DNA of 64,000 nucleotides from Dipteris shenzhenensis (GCA_047967505.1 CM106541.1), one strand, 5' to 3'; shown: positions 44,897 to 55,879, counted from the first letter of the stretch. A program made the numbers and translations. Notes: a model not told the origin generated them from the letters alone.

Positions 44897-45544
44897 TCCT
44901 TATTTGGTGGTACCCCGACCTATAAGGTCAATCTTGGAAAAGTACTTGGACCCTTTGAGTTCATCAAGCAAGTCATCCACCCTTGGAATTGGAAATATGT
45001 TTTTGACACTCATTCTGTTCAACTCCCTATAGTCAATGCATAGCCTGAAAGTACCATCTTCCTTCTTGAACAATAAAACTGGAGATGCAAAAGGTGATTG
45101 ATTAAAGGTAATGAATCACTTATCCAAAAGCTTCTAGATCTCCTCTTTTTCCACTTTGGACGAAAGGTCTCCATCCCTCTTCTAAATGTATAGCATGGCC
45201 CACATCTCTTTTTGAGGGAAGACTTGGTGGAGGGTCTGTGAATATACCCTGATATTGCATCAGCAATTCCAGCATGTCTTCATCATCCACCTTGAAGATC
45301 TTACCAGATTTTGAGTGCTGTCTTCCTCAAGCTTTAGGGCAAATATACTAACTTCCTTTTTGAGAAGCCTCCTGAGTTGCTTGGCTAATATCTTCTGTAA
45401 TTTATGAGATGGAACTCCAGGTAGAGAACATCCTTGCCCATATCTAGGAAGGTCAAGGTCAGGTCCTGCAAATTCATTGTAAATCTTCCTAGGGTCCTGA
45501 GCCAATCACAGCCAAGTATTATGTCAATAGGCCCAAATCCAAAG

Positions 45545-46215
45545 CAAAGAGATTAATAGTAGATGAGTATTCTGAGGAGAACAGATCCTTTGACTTGTGG
45601 TAAAGGTGCCATTGGAATGAGCAGCCCCACAACCTTCAAGATTAAGGGCCAGATAAAGAGCAGAGATGCCTACATTCTAGTGGATAGTGGAAGCTCTCAT
45701 AGCTTCATAAACTCAAAGTCTATCCATTCCTTGAGGCTGCCAGTGGATGAATTACCTCACAGCCTAAAGGTAGAAGTGGCTATTCAAAGCATAGGTGGAT
45801 ATGGAATACAACTCTGGCTGAGTGTCCCACAAAACCTCCTCATCACTCACAGCCCCATTACCATCAGCATCCCTGCAAGGCTCACAACAATCAAAAGAGG
45901 CCTCAAGAAGTAAGAACTATGACGACCTGCTGTTGCAGAGGAGCTGTGTATCTGCTGTGAGGAATAGAGATGAGAAGCAGAGGATGATTAGATTTATAAA
46001 TGGGTTGCAGTCATCAATTGCCTCAAATGTTTTGGTGTCTATACCCAAATGGGTTGCAGTCATCAATTGCCTCAAATGTTTTGCAGAGGAGCTGTGTATC
46101 TGCTGTAAGGAATAGAGATGAGAAGCAGAGGATGATTAGATTTATAAATGGGTTGCAGTCATCAATTGCCTCAAATGTTTTGGTGTCTATACCCAAGTCT
46201 TTGGATGAAGTTTTG
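45545..46215 (+). pseudogene. Inverted pieces of gypsy F: protease, then Gag C-terminal part
   Basis: Plus strand: an aspartic protease with an intact motif (ILVDSGSSHSFINSKSIHSL, near 45680; residues DSG), frame 45563-45913. It is followed by Gag C-terminal text (EKQRMIRFINGLQ, VSIPKSLDEVLN). The neighbouring gypsy F sequence on both sides is minus strand. Because protease precedes Gag here, this is not a single flip: each piece is inverted in its own place. The Gag piece also holds a 148-bp tandem duplication. The protease would cut Gag-Pol. Confidence 0.72.
45935..46195. repeat. 148-bp imperfect tandem duplication in gypsy F gag
   Basis: gcagaggagctgtgtatctg starts at 45935 and 46083. Within it, aaatgggttgcagtcatc plus the following 19 bases occur three times (about 45999, 46048 and 46147). 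Confidence 0.85.
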
Positions 46216-46376
46216 AACTAGGTCATACCATTGACACACAAACTGATCAACAATTAGAGGGGAGAGGAATGTAATCACCATTTCATGTTTGAATTCTTCC
46301 CATGTGGCCAAATGTAGTACTGCAAACTGAATTTTGGCAGCCTCACTTCTTGGGCTTGATTTAAAGTAGTCTTCCA

Positions 46377-46653
46377 TATACCTCTGTAAGACTAGAATAT
46401 GTCCAATCATACAAATTTAGATTTTTTGTTGTTCTAAAAACCAAAAATCTACACAGAAAATAAAAGAAAAAATGAAAGAGAAGAAAAGGTGGTAAACAAA
46501 AACCTTTATGAAAAACAAAAGGAAGACATACTTAGCAAGCAAAGCAACACTCATGTCGTCATCAGTGCCCAAGCATAAGCAGCTATACTGGGTTTCTAAA
46601 GACCCGAGGAGTCTCTTGGGCAAACCCAGTGCTTACTAAAATATGTCAAATAG
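46377..46653 (-). mobile_element. SINE-like insert, copy 2
   Basis: 277 bp flanked by a perfect 12-bp duplication, agtagtcttcca (46365-46376 and 46654-46665). It matches 33086-33349 in inverse orientation. It splits the gypsy F Gag between KLEDYS and MEDYFKSSP, where the host text itself is duplicated by the insertion. It extends further than copy 1 at one end. Frames within it are not protein-coding in any recognisable way. Confidence 0.75.
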
Positions 46654-47680
46654 AGTAGTCTTCCAGCTTACTTATCCATTCTTGCAGCTCATTGGGTGAG
46701 TTAGACTATCCTTGGAACTTCTAAAGGACAATCTTGTCCTTGTAGTTCTTGCCTAATCCTGACCCTTGTCCAATTTCCTTTTGAACATCACCTTGAGTAG
46801 CCTACACAAACTGAGTAAAGGTCATGGCTTCTCTCACCTCAGGGTCTAATTGAATTGTAGGCCAACAATTGTAAAGTCAAGAATTCACCTCTCTTCAAGG
46901 AGGCATGATACACTTTGGATGGGCTGAGCACACCATCAAGACCTGTCCCCTGGGCTGGGCTGAACTCTGAACCTCCTGACTGAGTTATATTCCATGAGGG
47001 TACTGATTTTGGAGATTGTTGTGGATGTGACTTTCTAGCATCAGCCATAAATTCACTCCTACTTGGGTTCAATCCAGCCTGTCCCAATATCAAAGACTTC
47101 TAGGAGGATCATCCCTGGCAATCTCCTTACCCTTTGGCTCAAACCTACTCTTCACTTAGTTCACATCACTTCTCATGGTCCTCAGCTGAGTGACAGCATT
47201 GTCAAACTTGACCTTGGAGTCTCTTTCCACCCCTTCAACCCTTTGTTCCAGCACTGAGGTGAGTTGCCCTAGCTGGTCAAATAACTTTTGCTGCTGGTCC
47301 ACAAGCTGCTACATCAGTTTGCTCTGTTTGTCCATCATTTGTCCATGCTGCTCCAACATGACTGCCATAAGACCTTCAAGATCCAACTTGTCCTTGTGGT
47401 GAAGGGATTTGGTAGGTGAATGGTTAGGGGATCTTAAAGATGGACTTGCCTCTTCTTGCTCCTGGTTACTGGTCTGAGCATCCTCCATAGGTGCCAATGC
47501 TTCCCCATTGATTGGGCTTCTTCATACTCAACCTCAGGTCTGAAGTCCCTTGAAGCCTTGCCCTTCCTAGAATTAGATCCAGACTCCTTGAGGCCATACA
47601 AGTCAATTGGCACTCAAAAAAATTGTCTGCACCTATTGTTTGGGCCTGATTTTGAACAGAAACACACTTTCTGAGCACTG

Positions 47681-48365
47681 TTTAGACCCTGCTTATAACT
47701 CTGTGCAGAAAGAGTGATTATATGCACTGTTTGAACAGGGAATGCTCTGCCATGTACTGTATAGGACTGATCAGTAATTATCACTGACCAGGATAGAAAG
47801 AATGACTGCCACGTGGCAGATGCAGAGCAGTTTAAGGGCTCCATTGCCACTGGTTTCTGCAATTTAGGCAGACAGGATAGAATAGAGCAATATAACACCT
47901 AGATCTGAAAAGCCCCAATTTTCTAGGGTCGTTTTGCATAGAAAACCCTAAATTGTACCTGCTGGAACTGATTCCAAGGCAAATGATAGGGCAAATGAAA
48001 TCCAATCAACACAGAACCTGGTACAGGGATTCCCCCAGCTGAGGTGACTCAATACATGCCGTCGAAACTGAATTTGGAACTGTATACGAGTAGGTCCCTC
48101 TGGCAGCGCAATGTTTTCCTGTCAATTGAAACTGGGAATTTCTCTCTGATCGTTGAGAGCTAATGATCAGGAGATCATACTGAACACATTAAGATCACAA
48201 TTCTGAGCACATTGGTATTTAGCACTGATCAGAGGCTGACAAGCGGCAGAGCCGAACACAGACTGCTCTCTACCAACCCTACTTTGGAGGCCTATAAGAC
48301 CTGCCCTTTTGCAGCCTTTGTTGCTGCCCCTGCTGCCCTCCTGGCAGCACTGTACCCCCCACATG
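47681..48365. other. Probable gypsy F leader or older flank, non-coding
   Basis: No domain, primer site or LTR pair recognised. Short frames only. Confidence 0.4.
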
Positions 48366-50230
48366 ATGGATGACCATATCATGCTTTAGCGTCCTGATGG
48401 TTCATTCTGCAGACAGAGAGTCGAGATTGCAGGGAGACTGGACCAATGTAGGATCTGCAAGATTCTTGGGCATTTTGCCAAATATTGCCCAAGGAAAAAG
48501 AAAAAACCCAAAAGGTCTTCTGGTGCAGCTCTTTCTCGTACAACTCCTTCGGCAACGATTGCATGTTTTGCACCTTCGACATGTGCTACCAGACCTTTGA
48601 CATACTTTCCTAGACCTTCGGCACCAGCCACTCGCTCATGACCTTTAGTACCAGCACGTCCAGGTAATTCAGCATGTCATCCTCCTATTGTCCCTCGAGT
48701 GAGGGTATTTCACCTCAAGAGGACGTCCCAAATGCCATGGACCATTCTTCTTTGTAGGCAGCGGACATCCCTGTCATAGTTTCAGGTGCTGATGTGCTGC
48801 AGTATGACCTTCTGTATCACCCTCACAAGTACCCGCTGCTGCTGAGCAGCACATCTGCGGCTGTACAGTGCTCGTACTGGATCTGCGGACTAGACATTCT
48901 CTCTCTTCTGCATCCCTTCTGCTGGCCCCATCTGGCTGCCCTTTGCTCCAGCCTAATAGCCTACGTGTCCTCACCAAGGTCTATTGTCAGCTCAGCTCCT
49001 TCCCATACTGAAACATCTACCCCTACACATCCTGAGGTATCAAGCCCCCGAGTTCTCCTCATTTGGGGGATTACTGGAGGGGCATTGACTCTACTCATCC
49101 AACACACGTTTCAGTGACAAAGAAGCACTGTGGCACAGGTAACAAACCAAACATTGAGGACTTGTTGTCTGATACCTTTTTGTCATATTGCACTCTACTT
49201 GAGGATATCAGAGGGGAGATGACATTTCATCTCTATGTGAGCCTTAAAAGAAATAGCCATGGTTTTGGAGAGGGCCATCCCTGGTACTACACTGCCAAAT
49301 ATGCCAAGTATAGCTCATGGTACATAAGTCAAAGGGGACACTCCACCCTTAATGAGCTTGAGGAATGGCTTACGAAGCTGGAAGACTACCTTTACTTCTA
49401 TCCCAAGGGAGATGAGGATTGGATCATTTTTGTTTGTATACGCATACTTGCAGGAGTATAGCCACACTCGGTGGTGCTACATGCCGGATTCACCAAACAG
49501 ACAGACTGCATGGGTTCAAATCAAAACCTCACGGTGACTTCTTCTGTTTCCCCCACCCATCAGGAGTAATATTCAGCTGATTTTCATGCAATATCCCAAA
49601 CTGGCGCATATGGAGACTCTCCCTTTTTGTATAAGACCTTTTGGAGAGGGGAAAATTGCTATGTTCTATTCAGGGATTAACCTTGTTTGGCATTTGATGT
49701 GAGGGCCCATAATCCTCAAAGCATTGAGCAAGCTGCCAAGCTTGCTAAAATTTATGAGCCAGTGTATGCACATACTCGCAGGAGTATGGCCACACTTGGT
49801 GGTGCTACATGCTAGATTCACCAAACAAACAGACTGCATGGATTCAAATCAAAACCTCACGGTGACTTCTTCTGTTTCCCCCACCCATCAAGAGTAATAT
49901 TCGGCTGGTTTTTATGCAATATCCCAAACTGGCGCAGACGGAGACTCTCCCTATTTGTATAAGACCTTTTGGAGAGGGGAAAATTGCTATGTTCTATTCA
50001 GGGATTAACCTTATTTGTGAGGGCCCATAATCCTCGAAGCATTGAGCAAGCGCTAAAATTTCTGAACCAGATTATGCAAGCAAATACAAGCAAACCGGAG
50101 GCACTGCACGTGGGGATGCATTGGAGGCAGGAATGAAGCCCAAAATGTTTGAATGGCATGAAAAATAGGGTTGTAGCAGCCCCATTTCCCAGATATCCAA
50201 TGGTATTGGGCAACGACATGATTTATGCTA
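48366..50230 (+). pseudogene. Gag fragments of a gypsy A relative (gypsy G)
   Basis: A perfect knuckle CRICKILGHFAKYC lies at 48447-48488, followed by a basic and Ser/Pro/Thr-rich stretch. A Gag N-terminus-like segment (NIEDLLSDTFLSYCTLLEDI) at about 49140 parallels gypsy A's gag start, and NELEEWLTKLEDYLYF (about 49350) parallels gypsy F Gag. At 49443-50095 a tandem duplication repeats the next part (PNRQTAWVQIKTS; PQSIEQAAKLAKIYEP). The knuckle lies before the Gag N-terminus, the reverse of normal order, so this is two fragments or a rearrangement. No pol is seen. Stops and frame changes are frequent. Confidence 0.6.
49443..50095. repeat. 328-bp imperfect tandem duplication
   Basis: catacttgcaggagtat at 49443 recurs as catactcgcaggagtat at 49771. 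The second unit lacks short stretches (near ttggcatttgatg and agcttgccaag). Confidence 0.85.
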
Positions 50231-51296
50231 AGCTATACAGGCTGTAAGGGAAAAAGTCTAACCCTACACAGCGAAAGAACTTTAAGGAAACCAAACAAAT
50301 AGATTCACAACTTCATGTAACATTTGTGCACAAGAATACCTCACAAGAACACTTAAGTCATGGACAAATGAGTGAGATCTTACTGAACCACCTTGAAGCT
50401 CTATTGCTGAAGATAAGAATTCACTATCTCAAGGAAGACTTGAAGCAACTCCTAACAGAATGCAGTACAGTGGGGTCATTCTGGAGAGCTCCTACAACTC
50501 CTTGGAAGACTGAAGGCTAATTCAAAGTGGTAGGAACAGTGTATGATGGGAGAAGACGCTCAGAACTGAACCGAAATCAGCAGCAAAACAGTGCACAGTA
50601 CTCGAGATCCAGAAGCTGAAATGCTGCAGCTTTACTGCTATGCCATGCTACATAGGCTGGATACACACTGGGAGATGGTTGGCTGACCAATGCCCCCCTT
50701 TAAAACACGCTCAAGAGGTCTTGAGAGATTTGGATCTTTGTTGCCTATAATTCTTTAGTTCACAACTGTCTAGGCCATTGTCAGAACCGTGGAGAACTTA
50801 TTCAAACTGTGTAGGAGGTCAATGTAAGTCTGAATAGACTCGAAGGTGCTGAAGGCTAGTTACTTGATGAGGTCAGCCCCTGGGACCATGAACATCGGAC
50901 ACTGTGCTAGGCCACGTTGAACTTACAAGAATACCACCTCACGGGTGAGGGTGGATTGATCTCCACGGTAGGATGGTGATTGTCAAGCCAGTCGTGGTGA
51001 GCTTTAAAAAGGTCCTAAGACAGGCTTTATCAGTAAGCCGTACTTTCTAGAAGTGATCCAAAATACTCCCCTAAATTCATGACGTGTCTGGAATTCTCAC
51101 ATTGACAAGGTATGTGACTGCAATCCGCTGCCGAAGAACAAAAAGGTACCTCAATAAGATTGTTAATATTGTGTTTCAAGTTCTTTGGAAGAACACAAGA
51201 TGTTAAGAGTAGACAAGAAGCCTCATTAGCCCATCTCAATCAGTCATTAAATATGAAAAACAAAGCACAGGAGAAGCTGGGAGATTTTTTTCCTCG
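50231..51296. other. Spacer downstream of the LRR gene
   Basis: No recognisable coding or repeat feature. The 3' untranslated region of the LRR gene should lie in the last few hundred bases. No clear polyadenylation signal was fixed. Confidence 0.4.
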
Positions 51297-53510
51297 TTAT
51301 ATTTCAGACTTAGGATTCGTACCAGAACAAAGCAACGATATTTCTTTCTTTTTTGGCTGATTATCCCCCCGCTTTCCATCAAAGGTCCTTTCTGAACTGG
51401 ATGTCTTTGAATTACAGAAGTAATCTGGTGCTCTCGAGTCCAGAGTTGCTTTCGTGCCTTTACTCCACTGTCCCTTTGCAGTCCCCTTCGTTCCTAAACC
51501 CTTGCCGGATACAATTTCCGAAGATCCCCAAAAGACATCTGAACCACCTAATAAAAGTTCATGCTGTACTAGCAAACCTCTATTGACCTTGCAGAACTGA
51601 AGAATCCCTTTTTCTGTCAGCAACCAGCAGTCAGAAAGATGGAGCTCCTTCAGGGATGGAGGCGGCCTAAAATTCAGCACCCCTGCATCCGTGAGCATTG
51701 CCCCTTCAATACTGAGAATTACTAGCTTCTTAAGGAGTGCGAGAAACTGCAGAGAAGAATCTGACAACAGATCACTTCGTAGGTAAAGGCAAGTCAGCTG
51801 CCCGAGACATGAAAGTCTGCGACAGCCTTTATCGGAGATCAGTGTGTTCCGCAGATTCAGCGACGTCAAAGCATGTAAATGTTCAATCGGTGTAAAAGAT
51901 GATAACTTTTTGGATTTTCCAGGTTCGTAATAAAATCCTGCACTCCAACGCACAAACACGTTGACTTCAAAATCCAGAGCTGTCTACGACAAAAGAGCGC
52001 AAACATCCCTCACTCCGGAAATTTCACCTTTGATGCTTGTGTAGCTGAGATCAACCTTTTGTAAAGAAGGCATCAGCTCCATGAAACGAAACACAGAATC
52101 ATCTACCAGGGTACCGCTCAACGACAACTGCTCAAGTTTGGGAACGCAGCCAGCCAAATTCCTTATGCCTTGCGAATCCACCTTTAAACCACTTAAATCA
52201 AGCCGTTTCAGCTTGCATCCTATCTCTGCAATTGTCTGCATCGTTAGCTCTGGTGTTGTGGTCCCGCTCAAATCCAAACATTCAAGATTCCTCATGCCAC
52301 TTAGAACGCTCAAATCTGTCACATTGGACACCGATAAATCAACCACCAAAATGTTACTCGTCCAGGGACCAGCCAATACAGTAGAAGAGTCCGTGATCAC
52401 AGCTCCCGACAAATGAAGCTCTTGCAACGGTGCCTCAGGCCATTCCCAAGCTTCGAAAATGGACGATAGAGTGCAGTTCGCCATGTTTAGGTGCTTCAAG
52501 AATTGCAAAGGCGGGACTTGTGTCACATCTGTCCAAGCCAAGTTAAGATATTCCAAATGAGGGAATCCTTTCAACAGCAGTGCTCCTTCGTCGGAGATTT
52601 TACTCCCCCATAGATCCAGACGCTGCAGGTGATTCAAAGCCTGCAGATTTCATTGACAAGCAAGACGTTGATAATAATCCAATTCACATGTTAGTCTCAG
52701 TCAAGTTTTATAAAAAAGATCGACTTACAAGGAGAGAAATAAGTACAGAATCAGTGACGGGCAGGCCCCCAACGTCCAGAGACGTGAGAGACCGCAGTGC
52801 AGAGAGACAATTTAGTCCTTCCACCGTGACTCCGGTCTCCGATATTTCCAACCTCTTGAGGGTCGTTAAGCACATGAGATGTTCCAATCCTTCGTCGGTA
52901 ACCTTACCACAACGTGAAAGGTTCAACTCTTCCAAAATTTTCAGCCCTGCTGACAAAATTCGAAGACCTTATTCACTTACAAAGGCCAGACATAAGTACG
53001 TCGGCCTATGATTAGAGCTTAGTAGTGTCATTTCGCTTGAAACACCTGCCTTTCAATTGCAAAAGGGCAGAGTTCGAGATGGATCTGCAATCAGCGGCGT
53101 CAAGAACCCGTAAAGAGAGAAAATCGCCGAAGTAAGCAGTCCACTCAGCGTCCACGGCGGCTTCTCCAGAGACATGCACTTCTTCAACGCTGTACTGAAA
53201 GAGCCTAAAGGGAGAAAAGTCGAAGGGAAAGTCAGAAATGACGGAAGAGTGCGGCGATGCAAAAGAAATACTGATGATTGCGGAGGAGGAAGCAGAGAAA
53301 GGAGGGGAAAGCGTACTCGAGAAGGGGAGGGGAGAGGAGACGAGAGTGGAGGAGGCGATGGAAGAGGTGGTGAGCCAAGGGGGGGGGGAGGCGATGGAGG
53401 GTACGTTTCTGTCGACGCCAAGAGTGGACGCTGTGGATATTGCGGCAAGCGGAATCGATACACATGAGAGCAAGGTTACCAAGGTCGTGGTAGTGATTGG
53501 AGAGTTCCAT
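51297..53510 (-). CDS. Leucine-rich-repeat (RNI-like) protein gene, five exons, 606 codons
   Basis: Exons by splice sites and phase: 53510-53317, 53214-53050, 52946-52739, 52640-52028, 51937-51297. They sum to 1821 nt, exactly 607 codons with stop. The protein opens MELSNHYHDLGNLALMCIDS, then a Trp/Arg-rich stretch (SWRRQKRTLHRLPPPLAHHL) and VEEVHVSGEAAVDAEW. About twelve LRRs follow (LEELNLSRCGKVTDEGLEHL; HLEYLNLAWTDV; NLECLDLSGT; KLEQLSLSGTLV; LTSLNLRNTLISDKG). The layout matches a conserved, soluble plant LRR family of about 600 residues whose role is unclear; LRR arcs usually bind partner proteins. No signal peptide or membrane segment is seen. Three introns are GT-AG. Intron 2 needs a GC donor (AAAG|GCAGGT) to keep frame. 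Start chosen by family match; an in-frame ATG also exists at 53603. Probably functional. Confidence 0.82.
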
Positions 53511-54480
53511 GGAAGCTGAAGGAGGTTGTTTGGAAGCTTGGCTATGGAGGCTCCAAATGCAGAGGAGGAGGAGGAAGCTAATTGGATATGAAGAGTAGCA
53601 CATACAAATTATAGAGTAGTGTTACCACAAGCCTTGCTTGATCAACACACTTCACATCTTGGTGTTCTCTCTCTGATGCCTCCTCTCTCTCATGCAAACT
53701 CACTCCACATTCAGATGAGGTCACATGACGGAGTTACTAGAGATTCTGCCCACCGGATTACATTTGCCCATATCTCCGGCCAGACCCAGCAAGCTTCCGG
53801 CAGACTTCGCTTGCATTTGCCCCTGACGTAACTCTAGCAAGGTCCAACAAGCTTCCTGCAAACTTAGCTTGCATGTGCCCCTACTTTCGATAATTCCTGC
53901 CTTCACAGATTGCAATCGGAAACCTCTCTCATGTGCCCAATCTATCTCTCACCCTGGCCGCCGTTAAGGTGGCTTGCATCGAAAGTGCAACCGCTCCTTG
54001 ACGGTGCCTATCCCACTACACAGGCATGTAGCTCAAGGCTCCCAATGGATACCTGATCAAAAGGCTTCTACCCGACTCCCAGCTCCCAACGAATAACTAA
54101 TCAAAAGGCTTCTACCCGATTCCCAACCCGCTCTACGAAGAACCCTCCACCTCTTTATAAACAGAGGCTGGCCGGCCCCAGGCTCCCTCATTGCCTTCCT
54201 CATTTTCTTCCACTACTTTCTTCCACTCCATCTTTGCTTTCTTCCGTTCCATGGTTGGCCGTTCATTATCACACAGGATCCTTGCTTCAGTGTTGATCAC
54301 TCAATCCTTTTGCTCCGTCTTCCATCGCTCCGAATAATTTTATCATTGCAACTAGGGTGAAAGCATGGATAGGTGGTTTAAAAAGTAGTGTCATATTGAC
54401 ATTCCTTTGTCATGTGCTAACAAGTAGTAAGGACGTGCTAGTAAGAGAGAATGGAAGGTAGTAACGTGCAAGTAATAAGA
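53511..54480. other. Upstream region of the LRR gene with a small tandem duplication
   Basis: Non-coding. Near 54045-54130 a phrase of about 42 bp (ctgatcaaaaggcttctacc, gattcccaac) occurs twice. A plus-strand TATA-like ctctttataaacag at 54151 may belong to an unrecognised LTR or gene. The LRR promoter on the minus strand should start near 53600, but no clear TATA box is visible. Confidence 0.35.
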
Positions 54481-54609
54481 ATGAGTAGTGGTGAAAATAA
54501 TGAGTACTAGTCAAAAAAGAGTGGGGAACCATTATTTCTGTTTCCTTGTTGCACGTTGTGCAACGATCATGGGTCTGTGTGTGTGTGTGTCCGCGTGCGC
54601 GCGCTCATA

Positions 54610-54933
54610 CTACACATTGTGGTGCAAGAACAGAACTTGTTTTCCAAGCTTCCCGGCCTCTTCAACTCGGTCATCAACCTCCTTCAGCTTTCGTGCTTCC
54701 TTCAGCTCGACCGTCAGCTTTCCCACCTTCAGCTTCCTCGACTCCTTCCACTCTTCAACTATGTCGTCAGCTTCCTTTAGCTTCCCCACCTTCAGCTTTC
54801 CTGCCTTCTTGCTCTTCCTATACTTTCTTGTCTTCTCTACCTCCTCCCTCAGATCGAATCCATCACCCTCATTCTTTGTATCTCTTTGCGACACATACAA
54901 AAAGTGCGCTTCCCTCCACTTATCTGCTTGCAT
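54610..54933 (-). CDS. Lys/Glu-rich repetitive frame, possible coiled coil, unrecognised
   Basis: A 107-codon minus-strand frame is dominated by K, E, R, D and L, with an internal imperfect repeat: GKLKVGKLKEADDIVEEWKE then GKLTVELKEARKLKEVDDRV. Charge pattern and spacing suggest a coiled coil. The opposite strand reads as Ser/Phe/Pro-rich low complexity, which is less protein-like. No family is recognised and no gene structure around it is visible, so this may be a chance frame over a degenerate tandem repeat. Confidence 0.25.
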   Translation of the reverse strand: MQADKWREAHFLYVSQRDTKNEGDGFDLREEVEKTRKYRKSKKAGKLKVGKLKEADDIVEEWKESRKLKVGKLTVELKEARKLKEVDDRVEEAGKLGKQVLFLHHNV

Positions 54934-55039
54934 GTTTTTTGGTTGAAGGAACTTGCAAAGTATGGATGGTCATGCAATGGTAGAAGATCAAATTTTGAAT
55001 GGCCATGCAATGGGAGAAGATTAATTTTTACACAATGTA

Positions 55040-55870
55040 GTACCGCAAGCAAATGGAGGCATGGTTGTTCTTGGTCGGCAAGGAACTGAGTTTATCAGGA
55101 AATATTGTGCTTCAAAGCAAAAGGAACATCGACAAAAAGTGAAGGAAGAGAATAAGTCCATTGATGAGAAGGAAAGAAATAAGATTTGTAGAACTGTGGC
55201 TAACTCCTGGTACGAGCAAACGAAGGGCCTCGACAAAGATACTCGCAAGCAAGTATTTCTACAATTCCTCCTCCATCCCAGTTTCAGGGATGTTGGACCT
55301 AAAGAAATGGGTTGTAATCGAGATGTGCTAGCCAACATTTGCAATACTTTGACATAAGTCAAAGTGCCCTGATCAAACTATGAACTTTTCTTGAAGAGAT
55401 GGCCAACATTCGCAACACTTTAACATAAGTCAAAGTGCCCCAATCAAACTATGAACTTTTCTTGAAGAGGTCATCTCAAATGATGGTACTTAATGGTAAT
55501 GGTATCAATGGAGAAGGTGGCAAAAACAAACGTGTCAGCTTGTCAAAGGTAGCAAAGGTTCTGGGTCTCCATAAGAGAAACCTTTGTGCAGCCAATGCTC
55601 GCCTATAATTAGAAGGGGATGGAGTCTTGCCCCTGCAAACATGCCATAGACAGCAACCTATAAGTACCATCATCACACAGGAGGTTAAAGAACTTGTTTT
55701 TGAATTTTGGACACTGGAGACTCGAGTTTCCCCCAACAAAAAAGATGTTTGTTGCAAGAGGATGGGGAGATGTTCTTTTGTAAAGCATCCCATACATTTG
55801 CTTGGTGAGCCTCAGGTTCATACTGTACTTTTATTCAAGCAAAATAATGCAATCCTACAGCATCTTCAGA
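55040..55870 (+). pseudogene. N-terminal fragment related to the 2262-8245 transposase-like gene
   Basis: Frame 55061-55357 is Lys/Glu-rich (FIRKYCASKQKEHRQKVKEE) and ends in LQFLLHPSFRDVGPKEMGC. After a 71-bp tandem duplication it resumes with VSLSKVAKVLGLHKRNL (about 55530) and then TRVSPNKKDV at 55720-55750, followed by RCSFVKHPIHLL. The left pseudogene has TRVSPNKKGI followed by KVFEEHIIHML in the same arrangement, so the two are homologous, though not recent copies. The catalytic part is absent: the match ends at about 55850, where tandem repeats begin. Broken by a TAG near 55605 and the duplication. Confidence 0.6.
55331..55472. repeat. 71-bp tandem duplication in the transposase-related fragment
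   Basis: gccaacatttgcaatacttt (55331) recurs at 55402 as gccaacattcgcaacacttt, and the match runs on to ttcttgaagag. It shifts the frame. Confidence 0.88.
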
Positions 55871-55879
55871 CACTCTGAA

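Larger units (their letters stand above)
44897..47680 (-). pseudogene. Gypsy F 5' half: gag, protease region and reverse transcriptase start, partly inverted
   Basis: Minus strand from about 47680. Gag N-terminal frames lie at 47497-47309 and 47093-46839 (SPSKVYHASLKRGEFLTLQL). The Gag core then reads LQEWISKLEDYS (about 46690) and, after a SINE-like insert, MEDYFKSSPRSEAAKIQFAV (46375-46171). 45545-46215 is on the other strand. Minus reading resumes with the protease C-terminus (about 45545-45500) and RT start. It ends at SGYHQIR (about 44915), where gypsy A cuts in; RT resumes at 20437. It is badly decayed, and the 5' LTR is not found. Confidence 0.72.

Noticed and set aside
53174-53519. 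Gly/Glu-rich plus-strand frames
   Set aside because: Antisense to exon 1 and intron 1 of the LRR gene, created by its pyrimidine-rich sequence.
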